A stretch of 64,000 nucleotides of DNA from Anagrus nilaparvatae. Lineage: Eukaryota; Arthropoda; Insecta; Hymenoptera; Mymaridae. The translations under genes were made by a program, and so were the position numbers. The DNA lies in contig JAKSXM010000007.1 in assembly GCA_022575985.1 (NCBI GenBank), forward strand, positions 50,312,501-50,376,500, in the 5' to 3' direction. Position 1 is the stretch's first letter. Every line of letters begins with the position of its first letter. Under the pieces are notes generated by a model that saw only the letters and a program-made list of their open reading frames with translations, ran no database searches and had not been told where the DNA came from. This document shows positions 21,304 to 31,640 of the stretch, one piece after another.

Positions 21304-23876
21304 TTATAATATTGCTTGAGACATTAGAGTTAACGTTCTTAAAACTAAAAAATAACTCAGTACTCTCTTCATTACCTGGAAATAATTTTGTTTGTTAATA
21401 ATAGTTTAAATTATTTTCTTAACTAAATAATAGCTATTTTTTAAACAAGGGACACAATATTGGTTTTGACCTTGCATGCAGTTGTATGCGCGAGCGTACC
21501 CAACGTACCTTTAGTTGGTTTAGTTAGACACTTTCACCAAAATTAAAAAAAAAACCGATTACATAATTTACTGCTAATTAATTGCTTTTTTCTGCGAGGA
21601 GAAAAATTTTTTAGCTTTGCAGATTTTCCGGAAAATTCTTTGTCCGCTAACGTAAGATTCGCTTACCAGACAAATTTCGTATATAATACTTAGAAAAGTA
21701 AGATATAATTTCCTGCTTTTCAATTGCTGATTTTTTTCTATAAAAATTTTTTTTTTGCTCACTTAGGCTGAGTCTATGTAAACGTCCGAATACGAATATG
21801 CATCTATAGATAGCAGACAACGGATTTTCCGGAAAATTTGAAGAGCTTAATTAGCAGTAAATTATGCAATCGGTTTTTTTTAATTTGAGCAAAAGTGTCC
21901 AGGCAATTAAAGATACACCGAGCGAGTGCAGGCAGCGTGCCATAGTCGAGACCCATATTTTTTCCCGTGATTTAAAACATAGTTTTATATTTAAAAGGCA
22001 AAAAATCTCCCCCCAGGAAGATAGTCTTTTTTGCCCTAGATATATAAAGTTATTTTACCTGAAAGTAAACTTCCATATTTCCTTCAAGAAGCAAAAACTT
22101 AAACTGCAATGGTTTTGCGGCTCTGATCATCATTAACTGAATTAATTTTTGAGTTTTCACTGAGCATTCATACCAATTTGAAGAGGTTCTAAAATAATTT
22201 TTTTGATTATTAAACTTCATATGCATTTAACAAATTTTAAATATTAAAAAAAATTTTTTAAGTTTTTTAATTATGTTCAACATATTTTATATGAATCGGT
22301 TCAAAACGTAAGAAATGTATTAAAAATTATAATGTAATTAAGCCTTTATTTTAGCTCTCTAATGGGTTTCTTTGGTATCTTATTTTTTTAACGATTTCCA
22401 ATAATATTTAATTCATTTTTTTTTCAAATGGTAATGTGCTTGCAAAAAGTTTGTGTAATTCAAGTGATATATGTTTTAAAAATATAATTACATTGTTAAA
22501 TAAAATTCTTCATTAGCATTAGCCACCCTTTGACTGTGAAAGAAGAATAAAAATACATGAATAGCCACACAAATAAAATAAATTGTAAACTTGAAAATTT
22601 GCTTTAAGTCTCCACCTCTGCCAAACATCTGAAAATTCAAATTTTTTTATTTTAAGCTCTAATAATTTGATTGATTCTACAAATTTGAACTTACAGCAAT
22701 ACCACAAATGCTCATCATCGTGCAAGTTATCAGAAACAGAATTGTAAAAACTATTTCTAAGTACTTGTTTACTTTATTTTCAAAAAAGCTGTAAATAATT
22801 TTTTATGATATTTTTATTATAAATTCGTATAAAATTTTTTAAATAATTTAATACCATACTCAAGAATTTTTTGATGTTCCATAATGCAATAAATTACTTT
22901 TTTTTGTTTCTTTTCTTGAGAGTGCAATTTAGACAAAGCTTTTTTAAAACGAAGTCTATAATAAAAGAATTACATTAATAATTTTTGAACTTTTTATATA
23001 TAAAATATTTAATAAACTTATTACCCTAAGACTTTTATCAAGCCTTCACAGTGTTGAAATATATTTGCTAATAGACAGTCTGTCGCACCAGCGATGTAAA
23101 TTGTAAATATTGTAAAAATAATTGAAATAACGTATATTTCATAGAAATATTTATCTTCATCCACAAAATACTCCATTACATACATAGGAATTTTTTGCCT
23201 TGGCTTATTCAATGGATTAACGATATCCAAAATTGGTGAAATCAGAGGTGTTGATAAAAATAGTGTGGCGCATGTCCAAATCATAACTTAAAAAGTTTAA
23301 TAAATCATTAATTTAGCTAATGTTTTTATAAAATTAATTTCTTACTCAAATATCCAACAGTCATTTTCTTTCCTAATTCAGCACTTTTTGAGAATATTCG
23401 ATAATAACTAGAATTTTTTTGAAGATTCGACCAATGTGTATTCATTTCATCCAAAATTAATTTTGTCTGGGAAAATAATGTTTGTTAAAGGTACAACTTT
23501 TTAATGTAAATTAGTATAAATGTTTAGTTAATGCAAACCTGCTTTTTACTTAGGATCGAATGCCAAAATTCTGTAGCAGTTATCAACACAGCAAGAATTA
23601 TAGTCACTGATTCGATTACAAGATTTATTTGATCTCTTATTTTATAACATTTTATGGCCTATACGAATATACACTTTTAGAAACGTTATATTATTTTTTA
23701 TCATCATAAAATCAAATACTCACGAGTAAAATTATACTGACAACATTTTGAAAAGCCCAAATGTATCTTAAAAATTTATCATATTTGTTAGCCTGATATG
23801 GCCATAATCCAATAGCAAGATAATGATACTTCGTTATTTTAAAATATTTATCAAAGTAAATATAATTCTTGGCCAT
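21304..23876 (-). CDS. Odorant receptor OR2 (7tm_6 family), nine coding exons, intact
   Basis: Second OR of the array, 394 aa from 1185 coding nt. Exons in transcript order: 23876-23724, 23658-23539, 23466-23346, 23286-23025, 22955-22860, 22788-22695, 22628-22492, 22188-22059, 21375-21304. All introns are GT-AG and no in-frame stop was seen. It has the same landmarks as OR1: FDKYFKITKYHY, GLWPYQ, QHCEGLIKVLG, EHQKIL, SNWYE, MMIRAAKP and final VLSYFLVLRTL. One extra residue in exon 1 accounts for the length difference. Exon 4 differs from OR1 at about 17 of 88 residues, whereas exon 8 differs at one, so divergence is concentrated in the membrane core. Intron 8 is only 683 bp, showing that the long OR1 intron is derived. 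The gene sits just downstream (in its own direction) of a mobile-element nest starting about 680 bp before its ATG. Confidence 0.88.
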
Positions 23877-24820
23877 AATTAAATCACCAAAAAATCATAT
23901 TGACTAAAATGCGTCTTTACTGGAAATTTTGTTAATAAAAACTGATTTGAATAACATATGTGTTCAATTTTCATATTTATTTTGTTATATTGATTTTTGT
24001 TTAATTTTAACTATAGCATTGAAAATATTTATTAAACTCTTACTTTTTTTTAAAAGACTATGCGATTAATTTTTATTTTTCTATTTATAAAAAAAAATCA
24101 ATTTAAATCAATAAATACACCATTTTTTTGTTTTTAGTGTATAGTCTAGAGTGAAGTATTTTTTTAATTTAAAATTAAACGTTATCAATTTAAAATTTAT
24201 TTACGTATCATATTGATTGATTCGTCGCATGTTTTTTCTTTGACCTTAAGCTTATAAAATCTATATAATTTTAGGAAAATAATTTTGTATACTCCAACAT
24301 GACCCTTATAAATAACGGATAATTATGTCTAATTAATTTGATGACTACAAAATAAATTTTAGTATTTTATAATATCCTCTGTTAAAACACGGTTCCCTAT
24401 CCTGAAGGCAAGTTTAGGTTTTTCAAATTGACACCAAAATCTGAGCGTAGATTGTCTTTACATTATTCTTATGTATGTCGAAAATTTTTGTTGGCAAATT
24501 GGCCCTGCTAGTCATTTAAATAAAGCGCCATTTTAAAATATCTTTAAAAAAGAAAGAAAAAAAACCACATTGGTTCTATTTTCCTTTTTTAATTTATCTT
24601 TGCCTTTGACAACGATATTACTTAGATTATTGGCAATTATAGGAATGGCAATGATGTCATTATCACTCAAAACTTTCTGAATGCCATGAAAATAACCATC
24701 AACAAAGGGTACGCAAACTTTAGGTTTTTTTGCAATTATTTCATTGTGTATGTCACGGGTATGATTATCACTATCTTGCAATCTATACTTTATATTGTCT
24801 AGTCTTTTTTTGATATAATA

Positions 24821-25088
24821 GTATTAAGCGCGCGTCGCGCGCAAAATGATTTAAAACTATCAATTATTTTCTTAAATACCAAAATTTATTCTTACTTTAA
24901 TTTTTTTATTCATATCAACTACTCGACGTACTATAACTAACCTCAAAAATAATAAAAATATAATATAAACAATAATAAACAATGAATTTTAACCTAGTAA
25001 CAATGAAATTTATATGATCAGAATGACTCTTTAGTTATAACAATGTACATAGTTACTGTTGCGATCAACATGTCCTTTTTAAAAAAGG
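24821..25088. mobile_element. 268-bp insert with GC-only hairpin (unit 2)
   Basis: Same insertion and length as in unit 1, so it predates the unit 1/unit 2 split. The GC hairpin is unchanged; a few bases differ elsewhere. Confidence 0.7.
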
Positions 25089-25221
25089 ATAACTCATAAA
25101 ATGGAATGGATAGTTATTAATTGTTAAAAATTTCTTAACTAACTCTAAATTTTCAGTGTGAAATTTAGGATTAGATAATAATATGGCTTTCTCTACAAGA
25201 GTATAAATCATGCCAATTTTT

Positions 25222-25334
25222 GGTTCCTCAAAGAGGAACCATTGTGTTAGGTCAAAATTTGATTTTCTATTTTTTGGCATATAAGTATGTTTTGGGACCC
25301 CAGGAAGCTAAAAAACCTGATTTTAAAAAAAGTC

Positions 25335-25378
<44 letters not shown>

Positions 25379-27647
25379 TGTGTGTGTACGTATGTATGTA
25401 ATCGGTGATATTTCACAAATATTATGGAATTAAGATCTAATTTTTTTTTCAAAAATTTTTTCACCAAAAAAGCTCGAGGTACTTTTTTTTTTTTGATTTG
25501 GATGTAATACCTCATTTATTTCTATGAAAGTACTTATATTTGAAAGTATGGTTTTTACATGATATCTCGAATCGGATACTTAATTTTCTGAAAATTTTTT
25601 TTCTAAAATTTTTTTCACAAAAAAATACAAAAAATACTAATTTTTTTTTTTTTTTTGGACGTAGTACCTAATTTATTTCCATGGAAGTACTTGTTTTAAG
25701 AACCTTATTTATTGTTATTTTTTGGTTCTGATACTTAATTTTTACAAATTTTTTTTGTCAAAATTAAAAAAAAAGAAAAATAAAAAAAACTGTAATATTT
25801 TTTTTTTTTTTGGTGTAATACCTCATTTAATTCTATGAAAATACTAATATCTGAAAATATTGTAACTAGTGATATTTCAAAATCATTATCGAATTAAGAC
25901 CTAATTTTTTTTTCAAACATTTTTTTATCAAAAAATCTCAAACCCCCTTTTTTTTTTATTTTGGATGTAATACCTCATTTATATCTATGAAAGTACTTAC
26001 ATTTGAAAGTATGGTTTTTACATGATATCTCGAATCGGATACTTAATTTTCTGAAAATTTTTTTTCTAAAATTTTTTTCACAAAAAAATACAAAAAATAC
26101 AAATTTTTTTTTTCTTTTTGGACGTAGTACCTAAATTATTTCTATGAAAGTACTAGTTTTAGAAAGTTTGATTATAGTCATTTTTTGGATCTGACACCGA
26201 ATTTTTTCAAAAATTTTTTCTCAAAATTAGAAAACCAAAAAAATTAAAAAACCTGCATAATTTTTTTTTTTTTATGTAATACCTCATTCATTTCCATGAA
26301 AGTACTTATACTTGAAAGTATGGTTTTCACTTGATATCTCTAATTTGATACTTAATTTTTTGAAAATTTTTTTCCTAAAATTTATTTCACAAAAAAATAC
26401 AAAAAATACGAAACATTTTTTCTTTTTGGACGTAGTACCTACTTTATTTCCATGGAAGTACTAGTTTTAAGAACCTCGTTTACAGTAATTTTTTGGAATT
26501 GATACTAAATTTTTTCAAAATTTTTATTCTGAAAATTAAAAAAAAAGAAAAATAATAAAAATTGCAATATTTATTTTTTTTGTTTTGGTTTAATACCTCA
26601 TTTAATTCTATGAAAGTACTAATATTTTAAAATATCGTAACCAGTGATATTTCAAAACAATTATCGAATGAATACCTAACTTTTTTTTCCAAAAATTTGT
26701 TTATTAAAAATTCTCAAAATACTATTTTTTTTTTTTAATTTGGATGTAATACCTCATTTATTTCCATGAAAGTACTTATATTTGAAAGTACGATTTTTAC
26801 TCGATATCTCGAATCTGACTAATTTTTTGAAAATTTTTTTCTCCAAAATCTTCGTCACAAAAAAATACATAAGATACCAAATTTATTTTTCGTTTTGGAC
26901 ATATCTAATTTATTTTAATGAGAGTACAAGTTTTAGAAATTTAGTTTATAGTAATTTTTTGTATCCGATCACAATTTTTTTTTTTATTTTGATATAAATT
27001 ATAACACACAAGAAAGAGTGATGGAAATCTTGCCTCTTTTTGACTTCATTGGGTTATTTTGCTCGTTGCTATGTTTATTTATGTATGCAGCTTAATGAAA
27101 TTATAAACAATAATAAACAGCCTAAAAATATTAAATGGTTATGTTTGCATTTTAAAATTAAGATTTAAAAGTTATATTGGCAATTTTTAAAGAATCAAAC
27201 AATTTATAGAATTAAATAATTTATTATTTTGTGATTAATAGAAATAATATAAATAATGTTAAAATCTTGAAGCAATTAATGTGGCTATTTTTTTTATTAC
27301 AAAATATTATTATTATTATTATTATTATTGCTGCGGAAGATTGGTCAAATGCAGGAAGTACACTGAGAAAATAAATTATAAGAAATTATTATAAATTCTG
27401 GTAAAAAATCCTATCTTTTTATAATAATTGAGCGAATATTTGTAATTTTCGCATCGTTACCAACCATTTCTTTGACAAAACAAAAAAATCATGTTACCCA
27501 ATATTTTAATTATTAAGGGATAATTATATATTCTAATAAAATAAAATTTTATACAAAAAAATAAAATTAGCTTTTTTTATATTTGTTTTAAATAAAGATT
27601 ACAGCCCATTGTTTGAGGAACCTCAGTGCCAGCTAGTTGGCAGGGTA
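25222..27647. mobile_element. Helentron/DINE-1-like element (unit 2), different insertion site
   Basis: 2426 bp with the same ends (GGTTCCTCAAAGAGGAACC at 25222; stem-loop then GGGTA at 27647) but in another T-run of the PLE, between GCCAATTTTT and TTTGATATT (uninterrupted GCCAATTTTTTGATATT). The core has about ten ~156-bp monomers (starts near 25503, 25660, 25817, 25965, 26125, 26275, 26434, 26591, 26746, 26905). A ~170-bp stretch near the 3' end of the unit 1 copy is missing. A long (GT)n tract lies at ~25337-25396. No ORF. Confidence 0.65.
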
Positions 27648-27899
27648 TTTGATATTTTGTGTGGCCAGAATTAAAATTTAGAAATATACCAGAAAAAGTA
27701 GGTTTTCTATACCAGTTGTGTATGAGACTATTGTTTTCTTTAATCAAATTTAAATCTAAAAAATTTATTGAGTTATCTATTTCAGTTTCAAGTGTAAATT
27801 GCAATCTAGGATGGTATTAATTAAGGACCTAATATATAGACCTAATATAAAGAATTAAAAGTATCAAGTATTTTTTGTACTTTATCAATAGGTACACAT

Positions 27900-29243
27900 T
27901 AGAGTGTGTCTTATTTTTTTTTTTTCGATATTTTTTGGCTCGCCCCATTTTTTTCGAATATTTTGGTCATAAAAAACCCCCAGTTCCAAGGATTTTGATT
28001 TTCGATTTTTTTAACCCGTGCCACCGAGCATTTGAAGTTTCCCAGTTAAATAACATGGGAATTTTGGGTTTTTAGCTATACAAATTTTTACAAAAGTCAA
28101 AAAGCGTTTTAAAAAGCTAATTTTTACTAGAAAACATACTTTCATATGTTGTAAAGACATGCAAGTAGCCTTGCATTGATTCTAAACGGAATTTTGGGGC
28201 TAGAAACGCAAATTTACATGTTGGCTCAATCTTATAAAATAGGGGTTTTCGGTAATTTTAGGTAAACCGCTGCAACCTCAAAAAATAACCAAAACACTTC
28301 TGGTTGATATACTTTTTTTGGTGTAAGTGTCACTTTTTAAACGACGTAAACCGTGTATTTTTATCACTGATTCTCTCAGCGCTATAGTGAATTTACCTAT
28401 TGGTAATTTTTGACCCGGAATGCCCAATTTTGTAAATTTTTTAAATTGCTGCCAAAATTGAAATTTTTGACGAAATTGAGTTTTATAGGTCTTAAAAATT
28501 GTCTACAAGCTTCAAGTTTCCAAAAAATTTTTACTCGTCTTTTTTCTTTAAATAGTTTTTAAGATATCGTTTTTCAAACATAATGATAAAAATTGATTTT
28601 TTTTTTAAACCCTGAAATAGGCACTCTGACTTTAAATTATCATCTCTGGTTAATAATTTAAGTAATTTAAGCTTCAAGTAAAAAATTTTTGGAAATTTAA
28701 AACTTGTAGAAAATTTTTAAGACCTATAAAGTTCAATTTCGACAAAAATTACAATTTTGACAGCAGTTTAAAAAAAATTCAAAAATTAGTTATTTTTAGC
28801 CGAAAATTACAGTTTGGTTAATTGGCTAAAGTGATCAGAGGATCAATGATAAAAGAATGCAGTTTACGGCGTTTGAAAGGTGACACTTGCACAAAAAAAA
28901 GTAGAACAACCAGAAGTGTTTTGGTTAATTTTTGAGGTTGCAAAATTACCGAAAAACCCTGTCTTATAAGATTGAGCCAACATGTAAATTTGCATTTCTA
29001 GCCCTATGTTTTTCAGTAAAAATTGGCTTTTTAAAACACTTTTTGGCTTTTGTAAAAATTTGTATAGCTAAAAACTCAAAATTCCCATGTTATTTAAATG
29101 GGAAACTTGAAGTGCTCGGTGGCACGGGTTAAAACAATTGAAAATCAAAATCCTTTGAGCTGGGAGTTTTTTATGACCAAAATATTCGAAAAAAATGGGG
29201 GGAGCCAAAAAATATCGAAAATAAAAAAATAAGACGCACTCTA
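27900..29243. mobile_element. hAT-like long foldback element (unit 2)
   Basis: Same insertion as in unit 1 with the same 8-bp duplication GTACACAT (27892-27899 and 29244-29251), 1344 bp. It therefore predates the separation of units 1 and 2, unlike the Helentron-like elements, which sit at different sites. No ORF. Confidence 0.8.
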
Positions 29244-30497
29244 GTACACATGTTATAATATCATCTACATAGCTAAAATAAAAAGCAGGTTTAAAATCTA
29301 ATAAATTTAAACAATGGGTTTCCAAATCATCAAGTACCGTGTCAGCAAAAATGGAAGAAACAGAACTTCCCATCGGGCAACCATATGTTTGACTATAAAA
29401 CTTGTTATTGAATTGTAAAAAAGTGTTGTTACTTAAAAAATCTACTGCGTTGAATAATTCATTTAAAGGGATAATGGTGAACTTATTAATCTGATTAAAT
29501 CTTTTTTCAATGCTGTTTTTAACTAAATCAATAGGTACATTGGTGAATAAAGAGGTTGCATCTAGACTAATTAAAATATGATTGTTAGGGATAGAAACTT
29601 CAGAAATTTTTGTAATAAAATGTTGACTATTTTTAATATAAGAAGCAGTTTGATACTTTTAATTCTTACCATCCTAGATTGCAATTTACACTTGAAACTG
29701 AAATAGATAACTCAATAAAATTTTTTAGATTTAAATTTGATTAAATAAAACAATAGTCTCATACACAACTGGTATAGAAAACCTACTTTTTCTGGTAGAT
29801 TTCTAAATTTTAATTCTGGCCACACAAAATATCAAAAAATTTGCCTGATTACAAAAGCCATACAAAAAAGCATGCAAAAGGCATGATTTATACTCTTGTA
29901 GACAAAGCCATATTATTATCTAATCCTTAATTTCACACTGAAAATTTAGAGTTAGTTAAGAAATTTTTAACAATTAATAACTATCCATTCCATTTTCTAA
30001 ATTATTATATCAAAAAAAGACTAGACAATATAAAGTATAGATTACAAGATAGTGATAATCATACCCGCGACATACACAATGAAATAATTGCTAAAAAACC
30101 TAAAGTTTGCGTACCCTTTGTTGATGGTTATTTTTATGGCATTCAGAAAGTTTTGAGTAATAATGACATCATTGCCATTCCTATAATTGCCAATAATCTA
30201 AGTAATATCGTTGTCAAAGGCAAAGATAAATTAAAAAAGGAAAATAGAACCAATGTGGTTTACAGTTTTGAATGCAATGATTGTAATAAATCATATGTAG
30301 GGGAAACAGAAAGAGAAGCAATTGTTCGCATTGATGAGGATAAAAGTAGTATCAACAGAATTACAAAAAAAATTGAAAAAATTAAAAAAGCTCATCACGA
30401 TCGTACTTTATCAAATTCCAACGCATATATAATGAATACAAGATCTAAAGGCTTAAAAACTGTTGAAAAAAATATTTTTCTTGAAAATGAAATTGCA

Positions 30498-30862
30498 GGT
30501 AACGATATTACTCGACTGAACACATCACTTTCGAACACTCAAATTAAAACACACAAAACTCAACACAGAATATTTTTAACACTAACTGTTGCAAACTATT
30601 TAAATTAAACACAGATTTTTTCAGCACATTTTATTTTACACAAATTCAACACAAAAACTGAAATTTAATTAGTTTTTCATAATTTGCATAAAAAATTTTA
30701 TTTTTTGTGTCGAATAAAACGTGTCGAAAAATTTTGTGTTTGATTTAAATGGTGTGCAAAAAATAGTGTTAAAAAATAATGCGTGTTGAGTTTAGCGTGT
30801 TTTAATTTTGGTGCCCAAAAGTGATGTATTCAATTTTTTTCGTGTCGAGTAGGATCGCTACC
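30498..30862. mobile_element. 365-bp palindromic MITE with 8-bp target duplication (unit 2)
   Basis: Ends GGTAACGATATTACTCGAC and GTCGAGTAGGATCGCTACC are inverted repeats; homology continues inward (AACTCAACAC, AAATTAAAACAC), so it folds back almost fully. It is flanked by AAATTGCA (30490-30497 and 30863-30870). The empty site is present at about 17043 in unit 1. An 8-bp duplication suggests hAT or another 8-bp class, though this site does not fit the hAT consensus. It interrupts the PLE endonuclease tail. Confidence 0.82.
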
Positions 30863-31527
30863 AAATTGCAAATATCATGAAGGTTAATGATAAAGATACT
30901 GTAATTGTGGAACATTTTAAAAAAACAAACCACAATTTTAATTGAAAAATTTTCAAAATTTTAGATAATGAACCTTCATTTGGTAAAAGGCGTATTTCTG
31001 AAATGTTACACATAAACATACAAGATGATCCTTTGAACAAAAAAGATGATTCTCAACAGCTTTTCAAGCCTTATTTGCATTCATTACATAAAATGAGAAA
31101 GAAAAATAAACATGCTTTTCAAAATCTATAATATGTACATATTTTATCAGTTAAATATTGCATTAGTTTTCTGATTTATCGATAAATATATCATATTGAT
31201 TATCATCAATTATTATAGATGTTGTTATCATTTTAATAACTGTTATGATTATAACTGCGTTTTATCAGCTGTTATTTATTTATACACTGTGTATGGTTAT
31301 AAAAAATAGTCATGTTAATATTTTTCTTATTAATTTATAATTTTTTATTGTTTTTTAATTATTATCAAGGTAATCTATTATATTGATTCTAAACTTTGTT
31401 TAATTATGACATAATTCATTTTTTGAATTTATATACTATATTGAAATTGTAAGTATTTGTACATTATTACACATATACATATTTTTATTTTTTTATTTAT
31501 TACATTTATTTTGTAAAACAATTATTG

Positions 31528-31569
31528 TAGTTTTGATAAGGTCGACATGGTTCGACGAAACGTCAATTA
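31528..31569 (+). ncRNA. Hammerhead-ribozyme-like motif in PLE 3' region (unit 2)
   Basis: Same sequence and position relative to the PLE as 17707-17748, with no base change over the motif between units 1 and 2. Confidence 0.5.
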
Positions 31570-31640
31570 GATAAAATAAAACATCAAACTTTTACTTGGA
31601 TAGATCGATTATATAATAGTTATTTAAAATCACAAATTGT

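Larger units (their letters stand above)
24556..29640 (-). mobile_element. Penelope-like element, minus-strand half of head-to-head pair (unit 2)
   Basis: Read from 29640 downward: RT start (NSQHFITKISEVSIPNN), ILISLDATSLFTNVPIDLV, NELFNAVDFL, YGCPMGSSVSSIFADTVLDD, YVDD, then after the hAT-like insertion (27900-29243) DTFNSYHPRLQF and IHNWYRKPTFSG, then after the Helentron-like insertion (25222-27647) the linker, then the 268-bp insert (24821-25088), ending NRTNVV at ~24560. A ~35-bp stutter interrupts the thumb near 27817-27850. Like the other minus-strand copies it stops before the GIY-YIG domain. It inserted about 680 bp upstream of OR2; unit 4 shows the site without it. Confidence 0.85.
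29641..31640 (+). mobile_element. Penelope-like element, plus-strand half with GIY-YIG (unit 2)
   Basis: Starts at the head-to-head joint with DTFNSYHPRLQF and runs through a frameshifted thumb, linker, GIY-YIG domain (longest open stretch 30153-30608, with VYSFECNDCNKSYVGET), C-terminal tail and 3' UTR. The histidine of the DEHK motif in unit 1 is D here (DEDK). A 365-bp MITE (30498-30862) interrupts the endonuclease tail. A hammerhead-like motif lies at 31528-31569 near the 3' end. Dead copy. Confidence 0.85.

Noticed and set aside
25267..25515. Open frames over the GT/CA microsatellites (His-Thr or Val-Cys repeats)
   Set aside because: Simple-repeat translation inside a non-autonomous element; no gene.
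27875..29132. Short open frames on both strands at 10630, 27875, 28932, 40805 and 41863
   Set aside because: They are the two arms of the hAT-like foldback read in either direction, so the apparent conservation is inverted-repeat identity.
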